A DNA stretch of 64,000 nucleotides from Streptomyces tuirus (lineage in GTDB: Bacteria > Actinomycetota > Actinomycetes > Streptomycetales > Streptomycetaceae): positions 2,360,501-2,424,500 of the forward strand of contig JAGTPG010000002.1 in the NCBI GenBank assembly GCA_018195615.1, given 5' to 3'. Shown in pieces: positions 7,927 to 18,296 of the stretch. Every line of letters begins with the position of its first letter. Positions within the stretch are counted from its first letter, which is position 1. The position numbers and the translations under genes are program-made. The notes below the pieces were generated by a model. It made no database searches and was not told where the DNA came from. It saw only the letters and a program-made list of their open reading frames with translations.

Positions 7927-9290
7927 TCAGGTGTCGTACCGCTGAACGCGCCGGCCGTGGCTGCGGTCGACGAGCCCGGGCAGGCGCTGCTCCAGCTCCC
8001 GCACCACCGCCGGCACGTCGATGGTCAGGAGTTCCCGGTCGCGCATCAGGATCCGTCCGTCGACGATCGTGGTGCGGACGTCGGCGGAACGGGCGCTGTG
8101 CACCAGGGTGGCGGCGAGGTCGTGCACTGGCTGGGTGTGCGGTCCCGTGAGGTCGACCAGGACGATGTCCGCCCTCCGTCCCGGCGCGATGCTGCCGACG
8201 CTGTCCCCCAGTCCCACGGCCCTGGCGCTCTGGAGGGTGGCGTGGTGCAGGGCCTGGCGGGCGGTCAGCCACCGGGGGTCCCCCTCGGACGACTTCTGGA
8301 TCAGCGAGGTGAGGGCCATGGACTCCCACACGTCGAGGGAGTTGTTGGAGGCGGCGCCGTCGGTGGCGAGTCCGACGGGGACGCCGATGTCGCGCAGGGC
8401 CCGGACCGGTGTGGTGTCGGGCCAGGCGAACTTGAGGTAGCCGCGGGGCGCGGTGGCGACGGCCGTCCGGCCGCCCGCCCGCTCCAGGACGGGCAGGTCG
8501 CTCTCGGTGATGCCGGTGCCGTGGGCGAGGAGCACGTCCGTGCCGAGGATGCCGGTGCGTTCCAGGACCTCGATCGGAGTGACGCCGTGGCGGGCGAGAC
8601 TGGTCTCGGTCTGGTCGCGGTTCTCGGCGGCGTGCAGGTGCACGGGCAGGGCGTGTTCGTGGGCGAGCCGCGCGGTGGCCGTGAGGTCCTTGTCGTCGAC
8701 GGTGTAGGGGGCGTGCGGCGCGAGCGCGGTGGTGACGCGGCCGTCGGCCGCGCCGCGGTGCCGCAGCGCGAACTCCAGTGACTTCTCCCGGCCTTCGGGC
8801 CCTGCGAGGAGAAGTAGGCCTCGCCGAGCAGCGCCCGCACACCGCACTCGGCGACCACGCGCGCCACCGCGTCCATGGCGAAGTAGTGGTCGGCGAAGCA
8901 GGTGACGCCGGCGCGGATCATCTCGGCGCAGGCGAGCCGCGCCCCCAGCTCGACGTCCCGCGCCGTGAGGTTGGACTCCACGGGCCAGACGACGTCGTTG
9001 AACCACTCCTCGGTGGGCAGGTCCTCGGCGAGGCCGCGCAGCGCGACCATCGGCGCGTGCGTGTGACAGTTGATCAGGCCGGGCAGGGCGGCCTGGCCCC
9101 GGGCGTCGAGACGCTCGACGGCGGCGAGGCCCGCGACCGCCGCGGTCGTCGTCACCGCCTCGACGACCCCGCCGCGTACGACGATCGCGGCGTCCTCCTC
9201 GAACCCGATCCGCTCTTGATCGTCGTGCACGAGGACGGTACATGCGCTGATGATGAGGTCGGCGGGACTGTCCGCGGCAGAAGGCGTCAT
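7927..9290 (-). CDS. TRZ/ATZ amidohydrolase, SAH/MTA-deaminase-like (one apparent frameshift)
   Basis: A metal-dependent aminohydrolase of about 454 residues. Visible motifs are the metal-binding INCHTHAP (H76 and H78), ALRGLAEDLPTEEWF, a downstream LHAAEN, HGTGI, and the catalytic LATDGAASNNSLD. This pattern fits 5'-methylthioadenosine/S-adenosylhomocysteine deaminases and other TRZ/ATZ members such as guanine or chlorohydrolase enzymes. A C is missing near 8796 (plus strand), so the frame breaks between YFSSQGP and EKSLEF. Restoring it gives 455 codons. The start at 9290 is the first ATG before the conserved N-terminus; the ribosome binding site is weak. Substrate specificity is uncertain. 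Confidence 0.88.
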
Positions 9291-9424
9291 CAGGCCAACG
9301 TACGACGAGGTCGTAGGGCGGTATGAGCCGAACCGCACATCCCGTCGCGGCTCTGTCGCGGGGTGGGCCGGGCGAGGATCCTGGCCTCACCATCCCGCCT
9401 GTCGGCTTCGGAAAGGAGCCCGGC

Positions 9425-10368
9425 ATGCTCCTCGGCACCTGGAACCTGGAGAACCTCTACCGGCCCGGCGGCCCGTTCGGCCCGAGGGACGAGGCCGCGT
9501 ACGGGACGAAGCTCGCCGCACTCGCCGCCGTCATCACGGAACTCGACCCGGCGCTGCTCGGCGTGCAGGAGGTCGGGGACCCCGAGGCCCTGAAGGACCT
9601 GGCCGGGATGCTCGACGACGGCTGGCATCTCGCCCTGTCCGAGCATGCGGACAGCCGGGGCACGAGGGTGGGGTTCCTGAGCCGTACCGAGGTGCGCGTC
9701 GTGGCCGACACGGCGGCGTTCCCGGCGGAGCTGCGCCCCGTGCAGGTGGACGACTCCGGGCTGACCGTGCAGGAGGCGGGCGGGGGTTCCTGGCGGTGGA
9801 GGTCGGGGACGGGCCTCTGCGCGTGGCCGTCTGCCATCTGAAATCGAAGCTGCTGTCGTACCCGGACGGCCGTTTCCAGCCGCGCGACGAGGGCGAACGA
9901 GCCCGCTACGGCGCCTACGCCCTGTACCGGAGGGCGGCGGAGGCGACGGCCCTGCGCGCCCTCGCGGACCAACTGCTGGGCGGCGACGGCCAGGGCCGGG
10001 ACGTGGCGATACTGGGCGATCTGAACGACGAGGTGCAGGCGGCGACCACCCAGATCCTGCTCGGCCCGCCCGGCTCGGAGATCGGCACGCCGGGCTACGA
10101 CCGGGCCGACCAGGGCGACGCGACACGGCTGTGGGACGTGGCTCCGCTCATCCCGCCCGGACAGCGCTACTCCCGTGTCGACTCCGGGCGACGCGAGCTG
10201 ATCGACCACGTGCTCGTGAGCCACCGCCTGGCGCACCGGGTGACGTCGGCGGGCACGGGGCTGCCCGGCGAGGGCCCGGCCGGCCTCCCGTCGGTCGGCC
10301 CCGACCCGGCGGAACGGAGGGGCGCGGCCGGCTCGGACCATGCGCCGGTGTGGATACGGGTCGGCTGA
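9425..10368 (+). CDS. Endonuclease/exonuclease/phosphatase family protein (one apparent frameshift)
   Basis: About 314 residues. EEP-fold motifs appear in order: TWNLENL, LGVQEVGD (catalytic Glu), VCHLKSK, ILGDLNDE, LIDHVLVSHRL and the terminal SDHAPVWI. The family includes Mg-dependent nucleases and phosphodiesterases; the substrate here is unknown. The ATG follows AAAGGAG. A base is missing in the G run at 9782-9786, shifting the frame from EAGGG to FLAVEVGDG; one added G gives 315 codons. The next gene begins 3 bp after the stop, so the two are probably cotranscribed. Confidence 0.9.
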
Positions 10369-10371
10369 GGC

Positions 10372-10902
10372 GTGGCCGCCGCCGGCGTCCCGGAACGCCT
10401 GACGTGGGCCGTTGCCGTCCTGGACCCGGCACCCGGAGACCGGGTGCTGGAGATCGGCTGCGGCCGGGGGGCCGCGGCGGCTCTGCTCTGCGCTCGCCTC
10501 ACCACGGGCACCCTCACGGCTGTCGACCGCTCCGGTACCGCTGTGGCGGCGGCACGTGGACGCAACCGTGAGGTGGTCGCGGCCGGTAGGGCCGTCTTCC
10601 ACGTTCTCTCCCTGGAGGAGGCGGACTTCGCCGCCGGTTCCTTCGACAGGATCCTGGCGGTGAATGTGAACCTCTTCTGGACCCGCCCGGCGGACGAGGA
10701 ACTGGCCGCGCTGAGACGCTGGCTGGCACCGGGAGGTGTGCTGTTCCTGTGCTGGGAACCGCCGGACGGGAGGCGGGCCGCCGAGATCGCCCGGACGGTG
10801 GAGCGGTCGGTCGCGGGGCACGGATTCGAGACGGAGGTGCGCCGGGCGACGACCGCGAAGGGCGCTTGCCTGGTGGGGGTGCTGGGCGTGAAGGCCGGCT
10901 AG
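10372..10902 (+). CDS. Class I SAM-dependent methyltransferase
   Basis: 176 residues. A Rossmann methyltransferase with motif I VLEIGCGRGAAAAL, acidic post-I LTAVDRS, motif II FDRILAVNVN and a C-terminal LAPGGVLFLCWEP. It starts at a GTG only 3 bp after the upstream phosphoesterase stop, so it likely depends on coupling. The short length leaves little room for a substrate-recognition insert. The substrate is not predictable. Confidence 0.88.
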   Translation: MAAAGVPERLTWAVAVLDPAPGDRVLEIGCGRGAAAALLCARLTTGTLTAVDRSGTAVAAARGRNREVVAAGRAVFHVLSLEEADFAAGSFDRILAVNVNLFWTRPADEELAALRRWLAPGGVLFLCWEPPDGRRAAEIARTVERSVAGHGFETEVRRATTAKGACLVGVLGVKAG

Positions 10903-10908
10903 GCGGCC

Positions 10909-12799
10909 CTACCCGGCAAGGGGCGTCCGGGGGAGCTGTAGCCCCACCCGCGCCCCGGGCCCGGCGAGTTGGTCGAGGAGGGCGGCGAGGCGCTCGGTGT
11001 GCCCGGGACCGATACGGCCGGTGTCGTCGAGGTGGACGGCGCAGGCGGTCGTGGTGTCGACGAGGCGTTCGAGGAGGTCGGCCACCTCGTCCGCGCCCTC
11101 GGTGTGCCGGGCCAGGGCGCGGAGTTCGTGCGCGGCGAGGGTGATGGCGGAACGGGCCTCGGCGAGGGTGCGGTAGGCCTCGCGGCGCAGGGTCCAGCGG
11201 GTGGCGCGGTGGTCGGAGGGGTGCCGGAGGTGCCGATGCGCGGGGCGTCGGCCTCGCTGAGGACGTGGGTGAGGTAGGCGTACGCGGCCTCGCTCGCCGC
11301 CGTGAGCCGGCCCCGCACGCCCCCGCCCTTCTGTCCCGGCATCGTCAGGTGCCCGACGATCAGCACGATCGCGCAGGCCAGCAGCGTCTCGCTGATCCGC
11401 CCCATGGAGGCCTGCGCCTCGCCGCCGACCATGACCAGGGCGAGAACGAGAACGGTGACGACGGCGGTCTGGGCGGCGAAGTGCCGGGTGGCGACGGGGA
11501 TGAGCGCTCCGCTGAGGGCCACGAGCGCGATGAGCCCTTCGGGCCGGGGCAGGACAGCGGCGAACCCGGCGAAGAGGACGGCGCCGAGTACGGTCCCGGC
11601 GGCCCGGTTCAGCACGCGCGAGGCCAGGGGCCCCAGGTCGGGCTTGACCAGGAAGACGGCGGTGGCCGGCAGCCAGTACCAGTGGTCGTGCTGCCCGTAC
11701 CACTGGCCCTGGTGCAGGGCCTGGGCGACCGCCGAGCTGGCCCGAAGCAGAGGGCGACGCGCAGCCCGTACTCGCGTCCGGCGGTACCGAAGGCGGACCG
11801 CAGCCGGTCCCGGACGGTACGGGTCCGGGTGTGCAGGTCCGAGCCCCTGCCCTGGTCGAAGACCTCGGCGGCGTGCAGGAGGGCGTCGTCCAGGGCGCGC
11901 AGCGCGGGCGCCGAGCGGGAGGGCGCGGGCAGCGGACCGGTGTGGGTGTTGCCGCGTACGGCGGCGGCGAGCCGCCGGGGCCCTTCGGAGGCCCGCTCCG
12001 ACAGGGCCTCTCCGGCCCATGCGAGCGCGGTGGCGGCCTCGGCGAGGGGCAGGGCGGCGGCGTACTGCGCGTGCAGCCGCCGCTCGGTGGAGGAGGAGGC
12101 GTACCGGCGCAACCGGGGCCCGGTGAGGGCGTCCTGGGCGTGGTCGAGGGCGGCGGTGAGCGCGGCCCGGCGGCGGATGGCGTCCGGCCCGCCGACGGCG
12201 TCGAGGAGCTCGGCGACGGCGTCGTACACGCCGGCGACGGCGTTGCGCTCCCCGTCGAACCGGAAGTCCCCGGTGAGCGACCCGGGCGTGGGCAGCACGA
12301 GCCGCAGCCCGAGCAGCCACCCGGCACCGGCGAGGAAGGCGAGCGCACGCTCCCAGCCCGTCTCCGGCAGGGGCATCCCGGCACCGACCGCCGAGCCGAC
12401 GAGCAGTTGTGTCCCGGCGGCGGACGCGACGGGCCCGATCGCGCTGATCCCCCCGGCGACGAGCCCGACGACCGTGAGGATCACGGTGAGCACGACCGCG
12501 CCCGTCTCCTGCCCGGCGTACGTCCCGATCACGAGCCCCAGCGCACCGCCCAGCGCCGGCACCCCGAGCCGTTTGACCGAGGCCCGTCGGCTCCCGGGCC
12601 GGTCGTTGATCCCGGCGAGCATGGCGGCGATGGCGGCGACGACCCCGAGCGAGGTGCGCCCGGCCTGCACGGCCACCAGCAACAGCGGCCCCGCGGACAG
12701 GGCCCCGCGCGTCACGGCACTCCACGGCACGGGGCCGCGCTGAGATCTCAGAGCGTGCGCGAGCCAGGGCGGTAGATGCAGGGCGGTGCGGCGGGACAC
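10909..12799 (-). CDS. FUSC-family membrane transporter (two apparent frameshifts)
   Basis: About 630 residues after repair. Two blocks of membrane spans can be seen (N-terminal PLLLVAVQAGRTSLGVVAAI... and central VLGAVLFAGFAAVLP...LIALVALSGALI), separated and followed by soluble helical regions. This is the layout of fusaric-acid-resistance/aromatic-acid exporter proteins. The GTG at 12799 has AGGAG upstream. A base is missing at about 11744 (CCGG context) and another at 11216-11217; with both restored the length is exactly 631 codons. Likely an inner-membrane efflux or barrier protein; substrate unknown. Confidence 0.85.
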
Positions 12800-13055
12800 G
12801 GGGCTCCTGTCGTCTCGTCGAGGGCAGGGGTGGGCCTTCGGGCGACGGTGGCCGGGGGCGGGGGTGTGGCTGTCCACGGTAGGCGGGGTTCCTGGAGGAA
12901 AGGTTTCCGGAACGTGACGGACCGCTCGAAAGCCGGGTTCTTTATGAACGCAATGGGAGCCGGCCGGAGACGGCACGGCCGGCAACCTTTCCGGGCCCGG
13001 CGGCCACTGATGAGTCGCAAGCGCGTGTTCTCCTGAACCAGGTAAGGACTCATCC

Positions 13056-14008
13056 GTGGCCTCCCGTTCCCACCGGCGCCCCGTTCGCAGACGGCGTTCG
13101 GCCCTCGTCCCCGCGGTAGCCCTGGCGGCCGTCGCACTCCTCGTGTCCCTGGTGGTGGCACTCCGCCCCGGCGGTGAGCCGGACACCGTGCGAGCCGCGG
13201 CCGAGCCCTCCACGACCCCACGGACGAGCGTCACACCCACGGCACCGAAGGCGAAGGCCCCGCCGAAGCCGAAGCCGAAGCCGTCCACGAAGACCCCGAC
13301 CCCGGCGCGCACCACGACCCCCGCGCCCGCTCGGCCCTCGCCCGTCGGCAGCCCGCGGTCCTCCGCCCGGGCGGTGTCCGACTCGGCCCCACTGGCGGGC
13401 CGGATCAAACCCGGGACCACCTACGAGGGAGTCGCCACGCACTACGACGCCGCGGACGGCGACGGCGCCTGCCTGTACGGCCCGAGCCCCGACCTCATGG
13501 TCGCGGCGATGAACACCACCGACTACGAGACGTCCAAGGCCTGCGGGGCGTACATACTCGTCCGTGCGGCCAACGGCGCCTCCGTCACGGTCCGGATCAC
13601 CAACGAATGCCCCCTGCCCTGCGCCCCGGGCAGCTCGACCTCAGCAAAGAGGCCTTCGCCAAGCTCGCCGGCCTGTCGACGGGCCGTATCCCGATCACGT
13701 GGAGCCTGCTGAGCCCGAGTACGTCGGACACCGTCTCGATCCGCTACAAGACCGGCTCCAGCCGCCACTGGTGCGGCATTCAGGCGCTCGGTCACCGCAA
13801 TCCGCTGGCCCGTCTCGAGGTGAGCACCGGGAGCGGCTGGAGCCGGCTGACCCGTACGGAGTACAACTACTTCCTCTCCCCCGACGGCACCGGCTGCGGC
13901 GGCCCCCTGCGGCTCACCGACATCTACGGCGAACAACTCACCGTCGACGGCATCGCGGTGCGCCCTGACGCCCTGCAGCCGACGCGCGTCCAGTTCGCCC
14001 GGCACTGA
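13056..14008 (+). CDS. Secreted expansin-like protein (DPBB + cellulose-binding module, one apparent frameshift)
   Basis: About 317 residues. An N-terminal Arg-rich segment plus a hydrophobic span (ALVPAVALAAVALLVSLVVAL) acts as signal anchor. A Pro/Lys/Thr-rich linker follows, then a double-psi beta-barrel typical of bacterial expansins (THYDAADGDGACLYG, ITNECP, LDLSKEAFAKLAG...IPITW) and a C-terminal beta-sandwich like the EXLX1 binding module. Expansins loosen cell-wall or cellulose networks without hydrolysis. The GTG is preceded by AAGGA. A G is missing at 13628-13630, after APG; restoring it joins both halves (318 codons). Confidence 0.85.
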
Positions 14009-14014
14009 GCGCCC

Positions 14015-14793
14015 TCAGGGAGCTCCGTCGGCGCGTCCGGCGCGGCGGAACAGCGCCTCCGCGTCGGCGACGGCCCGGACGAGGCCGTCAGGGCTCGCCG
14101 TCAGGTCGGCGAGGAGGGCGTCCACTTCGCCCAGACCGGCCCGGGCCACGAGTCCCTTCTCGTTGGTGACCCACTCCCCCGCGCCGCCAGCACCGCGTGC
14201 GCCGTCTGCGTCGCGGCGAGGGCGATCGCGCCCGCGGTCTGGGTGACCGCGCCCTTCGGGGCGTGGCCCGCCTTCGCGTACGCGAGGGTGGCCGTGGCCA
14301 TGCCGTGCCAGTGGGGCGGGGCGGTCTCGCGCAGGGCCGGTGGATAGGCGGCCGGGCGCGGCAGGGCGCCCCGTAGCACCTTGTTGATCGCCAGTTCGGC
14401 GGCGAGCAGGTACGTCGGGATGCCTGCCAGGTGGAACATCAGGGGCTCGACGCGGAAGCGGCCCTGTTCCGCTTCCGCCAGCTCGTGTTCGACGGCATCG
14501 AGATCGCGGTAGTGGACGTCCACACGCCGGCCGTCGACGGTCAGCCAGGCACCTCCGTTGAAGACGCCGCCGCCCCAGGCGCCGAGTTCGAAGACCTCTC
14601 CCTCCCAGCCGATCGCCCGGAGGTCGTCCGGGGCGAAGGCGCCCCGGTAGTAGACCGCCAGGTCCCAGTCGCTGTCGGGGCGTTCGGTGCCCTGGGCGCG
14701 GGAGCCGCCGAGGGTGACGGCCCGGACGGTGGGGAGGGCGGCGAGGCGGTCGGCGGTGGTGTCGAGGAAGGTCTGGTCCGACGGGGTGGGCAC
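14015..14793 (-). CDS. Nucleotidyltransferase-domain protein (one apparent frameshift)
   Basis: About 259 residues. The N-terminus has the Pol-beta-type motif GGSRAQGTERPDSDWDLAVYY (G-S then D-x-D), a later metal-ligand strand RRVDVHYRDLD, and a helical C-terminal half like small-molecule or kanamycin-type nucleotidyltransferases. The GTG at 14793 is chosen because AGGAG precedes it. A G is missing from a run at 14177-14181 (C on the plus strand). Restoring it extends the C-terminus beyond GEWVTNEKGL to a stop at 14015, 6 bp from the convergent expansin gene. Substrate unknown. Confidence 0.83.
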
Positions 14794-14934
14794 GGCGGGC
14801 TCCTGGTCAGGCGGGGTCCAGGGAAGGGTAGGGGGATCGCCCGGTCGAGGTGAAACGAAATACGGGTGCGTTCGGGTCCGGGACCTCGCATGATCGGAGG
14901 GTTGTTCTGTCGCCACCGCAGAATCGGAGACCTT

Positions 14935-15347
14935 GTGATCCAGCGCGTCACCGTCCCGAGCCTCTTCCCGCCGCCCACCTACTCGCACGCGTCCGTCGTG
15001 GAAGCCGGCACGAAACTTGCCTTCCTCGCGGGGCCGTACCGCTGGACGCCGGCGGTGAACTCGTCGGTCCCGGGGACCCCGTGCGGCAGGCCGAGCAGGT
15101 GATCGCCAACCTGGAGGAGCAACTGGCTGCCGTGGGGAGCGATCTGGCACATGTCGTGGCCACCGACGTCTACGTCGTGAGCGGTGAGCCGGCCGTGCTC
15201 TCCGCCGTCTGGAGCGTCGTCGAGGCGTCCGGGCTCAGTGCCGGTCCGCACTCGTCGACGCTGATCGGCGTGGCGTGTCTCGGGTACACGGGGCAGTTGG
15301 TGGAGATTACGGCGACAGCCGTCGTACCCGACGGGGGCCCTGCCTGA
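14935..15347 (+). CDS. RidA/YjgF-family protein (one apparent frameshift)
   Basis: About 137 residues. It matches the Rid fold: SHASVVEAGTKLAFLAG, DPVRQAEQVIANLEEQLAAVGSDLAHVVATDVYVV and a C-terminal LVEITATAVV. RidA removes reactive enamine/imine intermediates. The invariant arginine of true RidA is not evident at the C-terminal end, so this may be another Rid subgroup. The GTG follows GGAG. A G is missing at 15030-15033 between AG and AVPLDAGG; repair gives 138 codons. The next gene starts 10 bp later, probably the same transcript. Confidence 0.85.
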
Positions 15348-15357
15348 GGAGTACGCC

Positions 15358-15963
15358 ATGTTGATCGAGCACCGTGGGCGGCGACCTGTCGTCCCCGAGT
15401 CCGCGTACGTCGCACCGACGGCCGTTCTGTGCGGAGCCGTCGTCCTCGGGGAGCGCACCCGCGTGCTGCACGGGGCCGTGCTCACCGCCGAGGACGGGGA
15501 GGTGCGGGTGGGCTCGGACGTCGTCGTCATGGAGAACGCGCTGGTACGGGGCCGGGCGGCGCACCCCACCGCCATCGGTGACGCCGTGCTCGTCGGGCCG
15601 CACGCCCATGTCAACGGGGCGACTCTGGAGGACGAGGTCTTCGTGGCCACCGGCGCCTGTGTCTTCCCGGGTGCCGTCGCGGGCACCGGGTCCGAGCTGC
15701 GCATCCACAGCGTGCTGCACGTCAACTCCGTGCTGCCGCCGGGCACCGTCCTGCCCATCGGCTGGATCGCGGCGGGCGCGCCCCGGGCCCGGCTCTTCGC
15801 CCCCGGCGAGCACGACGAACTCTGGCAGGTGCAGGAGGCGCTGGACTTTCCCGGCACGGTCTACGCCGTGCCGCGCGGCACCCCGATGCGGGAGGTCATG
15901 GCCCGCCAGGTGGCTCTCTACGGGGCCCACCGCGACGACGTCACGCTCGACGGCCCGTCGTGA
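15358..15963 (+). CDS. Gamma-carbonic-anhydrase/hexapeptide-repeat family protein
   Basis: 201 residues. Left-handed beta-helix repeats run through most of the protein (YVAPTAVLCGAVVLGERTRVL, VGSDVVVMENALVRG, IGDAVLVGPHAHVNGATLEDEVFVATGACVF). His residues at HGAV and HAHVN are placed like gamma-class metal ligands. The family covers carbonic anhydrases and ferripyochelin-binding-like proteins; activity is uncertain. It lies directly downstream of the RidA gene and converges on the racemase gene. Confidence 0.85.
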   Translation: MLIEHRGRRPVVPESAYVAPTAVLCGAVVLGERTRVLHGAVLTAEDGEVRVGSDVVVMENALVRGRAAHPTAIGDAVLVGPHAHVNGATLEDEVFVATGACVFPGAVAGTGSELRIHSVLHVNSVLPPGTVLPIGWIAAGAPRARLFAPGEHDELWQVQEALDFPGTVYAVPRGTPMREVMARQVALYGAHRDDVTLDGPS

Positions 15964-15973
15964 GCCGGCGCCG

Positions 15974-16687
15974 TCAGGGCCGCCCCCACACCCGCCGTTT
16001 CGGCAGCGGCTCCGCGTAACTGCCTGTCCTGCTCGTCGTCAGTCCCAGCGCCACCAGCGACTCCGCCAGCTTGACCGCCGCGGCGACCCCGTCGACGACC
16101 GGCAGGCCCAGCTTCTCCCCGACCACGCGCTGCAACCCCGTCATACCGGCGCAGCCCAGCACCAGTACCTCCGCCCCGGCCGCGCACGCCCGTTCGGCGG
16201 CGGCGAGGAACGCGGTCTCGGTGCGCTCCTCGTCGTCGAGGTCGAGCACGTTCAGACCCGTGCCGACGATCGCGGCGCAGTTCCGTGCCACGCCCGCCGT
16301 CTCCAGGCTGTCCTCGATCTGCCCGCACGACCGCTCCAGCGTGGTGACGACGCCGTAGCGGCGGCCGAGCAGGCAGGCCAGGTGTGCCGCGGCCTCGGTG
16401 ATGTCGACGACCGGTGCGTCCACCAGCTCCCGGACGCCCTCGCGCCCGTGCTCACCGAAGCCGGCCATGACCACGGCGTCGTACGGCGGTCCGTCGTACG
16501 TGCGCAGCGTGTCCAGGACGGCCGCGGCGGAGAGGTAGCTGTCGAGCCACCCTTCCGCGGACTCGGGTCCCCACGCGGGGGTCAGTCCGGCCACGGTGGT
16601 GCCCGGACCTGCGGCGGCCCGGGCACCTCGTACGATCTCCTCGGTCATCTCCTGCGTGGTGTTGCAGTTGGTGACGACGATCCGCAC
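15974..16687 (-). CDS. Asp/Glu/hydantoin racemase-superfamily enzyme with Gly at the first catalytic Cys
   Basis: 237 residues. The fold is shown by the N-terminal TNCNTTQEMT, the first half-site VVMAGFGEHG, and the second half-site VLVLGCAGM with C179. Hydantoin and allantoin racemases use two cysteines; here the first position (residue 76) is Gly. That Gly/Cys pattern is the one described for arylmalonate decarboxylase, so a racemase activity should not be assumed. It begins at a GTG 6 bp after the corrected stop of the NCS1 permease gene, so the two form an operon for uptake and processing of a hydantoin-, allantoin- or purine-like compound. Confidence 0.85.
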   Translation of the reverse strand: MRIVVTNCNTTQEMTEEIVRGARAAAGPGTTVAGLTPAWGPESAEGWLDSYLSAAAVLDTLRTYDGPPYDAVVMAGFGEHGREGVRELVDAPVVDITEAAAHLACLLGRRYGVVTTLERSCGQIEDSLETAGVARNCAAIVGTGLNVLDLDDEERTETAFLAAAERACAAGAEVLVLGCAGMTGLQRVVGEKLGLPVVDGVAAAVKLAESLVALGLTTSRTGSYAEPLPKRRVWGRP

Positions 16688-16692
16688 GTCTC

Positions 16693-18142
16693 TCAGACCT
16701 CCGCAGTCGCACGCTCGGGCGGCACAGGGCCGCGTACAGCCCGGCGGCGATCGCCGTGCCGATGAACCAGGAGTACGGCGCCACGTCGCTGAAGGCCTTC
16801 ACCAGCGCGAGCACCGCCGCGACACCGGCCGCCGGCAGGAACGCCCACAGCGCCTTCGGGTTGAAGCCCTTGCGGTAGTGGTAGCGGGAGCCGGGTGTGG
16901 CGTCGAACAGTTCGTCCACGTTCACGCGGCCGCGCTTGACCCAGTAGTAGTCGACCATGATCACGCCGAGCAGCGGGCCGAGGAAGGCGCCGAGGCCGCC
17001 GAGGAAGTAGTTCACGACGGTCGGGTTGGAGAAGAGGTTCCAGGGGGTGACCAGCAGGGCCGCGACCGTGCTGATCATGCCGCCGACCTTGAAGGTGATC
17101 TTCTGCGGCCAGACGTTGGCCAGGTCGTACGCCGGCGAGACGAAGTTGGCGACGATGTTGACGCCCATGGTGGCGATGGCGAAGGTCAGCGCGCCCAGCA
17201 CCAGCACCCAGGTGTTGCCGATCTCGGCGACGAGGTAGGCGGGGTCGGTGATCTCCTTGCCGAAGACCTCGAAGGCGCCCGCGGTGACGATGACCGACAC
17301 GATCACGAAGGCCGTGGAGTTGATGGGCAGGCCCAGAAGTTGCCGCGCTTGACCGACTTGTAGTCGGGCGCGAAGCGGGAGAAGTCGCAGAAGTTGAGCA
17401 TCAGGGTGCCGTACGTGGCGAGGACCAGGCCGATCGCGCCGAACCACTGGCGCCACTGCTCACCGACGGAGACCGGGTGCGGTGTCGAGGTGAGGGAGAT
17501 CGTCCAGCCGGCCTTGGCGAGGATCCACACGGCCAGCGCGATCATCACGAGCCAGATCGCCGGGCCGCAGAAGTCCTGGAACTTGCGCACCGACTCCATG
17601 CCCCGGCTGATGATCGCCGCCTGGACCAGCCACAGGGCGATGAAGGAGACCCAGCCGAGCGCGTCCAGGCCCAGGAACGAGTTGTGCGTCCACGACTCCA
17701 GGCTCGGCCAGGCCGCGAGCAGCATCACGTTGACGGCGACGGAGGCGAGGTAGGTCTGGATGCCGTACCACATGATGGCGATCACGGCCCTGATCAGCGC
17801 CGGGATGTTGGCACCCCAGATGCCGAAGGCGATCCGGCTGACGACCGGGAAGGGGACGCCGTGGCGCTGGCCGATCTTCCCCATCCAGTTCATGCCGATG
17901 TAGATGATCACGAAGCCGACCAGCAGGGACGTGAAGATCTGCCAGACGTTCATACCGAGGAAGAGCAGTCCGGCGGCGAACGTGTAGTTGCCGAGGTTGT
18001 GGACGTCGGACATCCACATGGCGAAGAGGTCGAAGACCTTCCAGTTGCGCTTCTTCGCGGGCGCGAGGTCTTCGTTGGTGAGCCGGGGGTCGGGGACGAA
18101 GGCTGGTGTGCCGGTGACTGGGGCACGGTCGGCGAGGGACAC
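16693..18142 (-). CDS. NCS1-family permease for nucleobase/hydantoin/allantoin-type substrate (two apparent frameshifts)
   Basis: About 483 residues with around 12 membrane spans. NCS1 markers include WKVFDLFAMWMSDVHNLGNYTFAAG near the N-terminus, RIAFGIWGANIPALIRA, WYGIQTY and a late NFCDFSRFAPD. The GTG at 18142 follows GGAGG. A base is missing at 17332-17334 (between RGNFW and GLPINSTA) and another at 16717-16719 near the C-terminus; restoring both gives exactly 484 codons. It is in an operon with the racemase-fold enzyme and divergent from a GntR/FCD regulator with a perfect palindrome between. Transported compound inferred, not proven. Confidence 0.88.
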
Positions 18143-18189
18143 GGGGCCTCCATGAGCAAGGGGACGACGGAGGACTGCTCTGCGGGGGC

Positions 18190-18203
18190 TTTGGTATACC
18201 AAA
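18190..18203. promoter_or_regulatory. Perfect 14-bp palindrome, probable GntR/FCD operator
   Basis: TTTGGTATACCAAA lies 48 bp upstream of the permease start and about 100 bp upstream of the regulator. FCD-type GntR regulators typically bind short palindromes with TGGTA/TACCA half-sites, so this is a good candidate operator for both transcripts. Confidence 0.75.
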
Positions 18204-18296
18204 CTGCGCACATGGTCTCCCCGTCAACCGTTCTGACCGATGTCGCTCTTGTTAACGCTGAGTAAAAGACACCTCGCGTCGGCGAAGATGGGGTCC

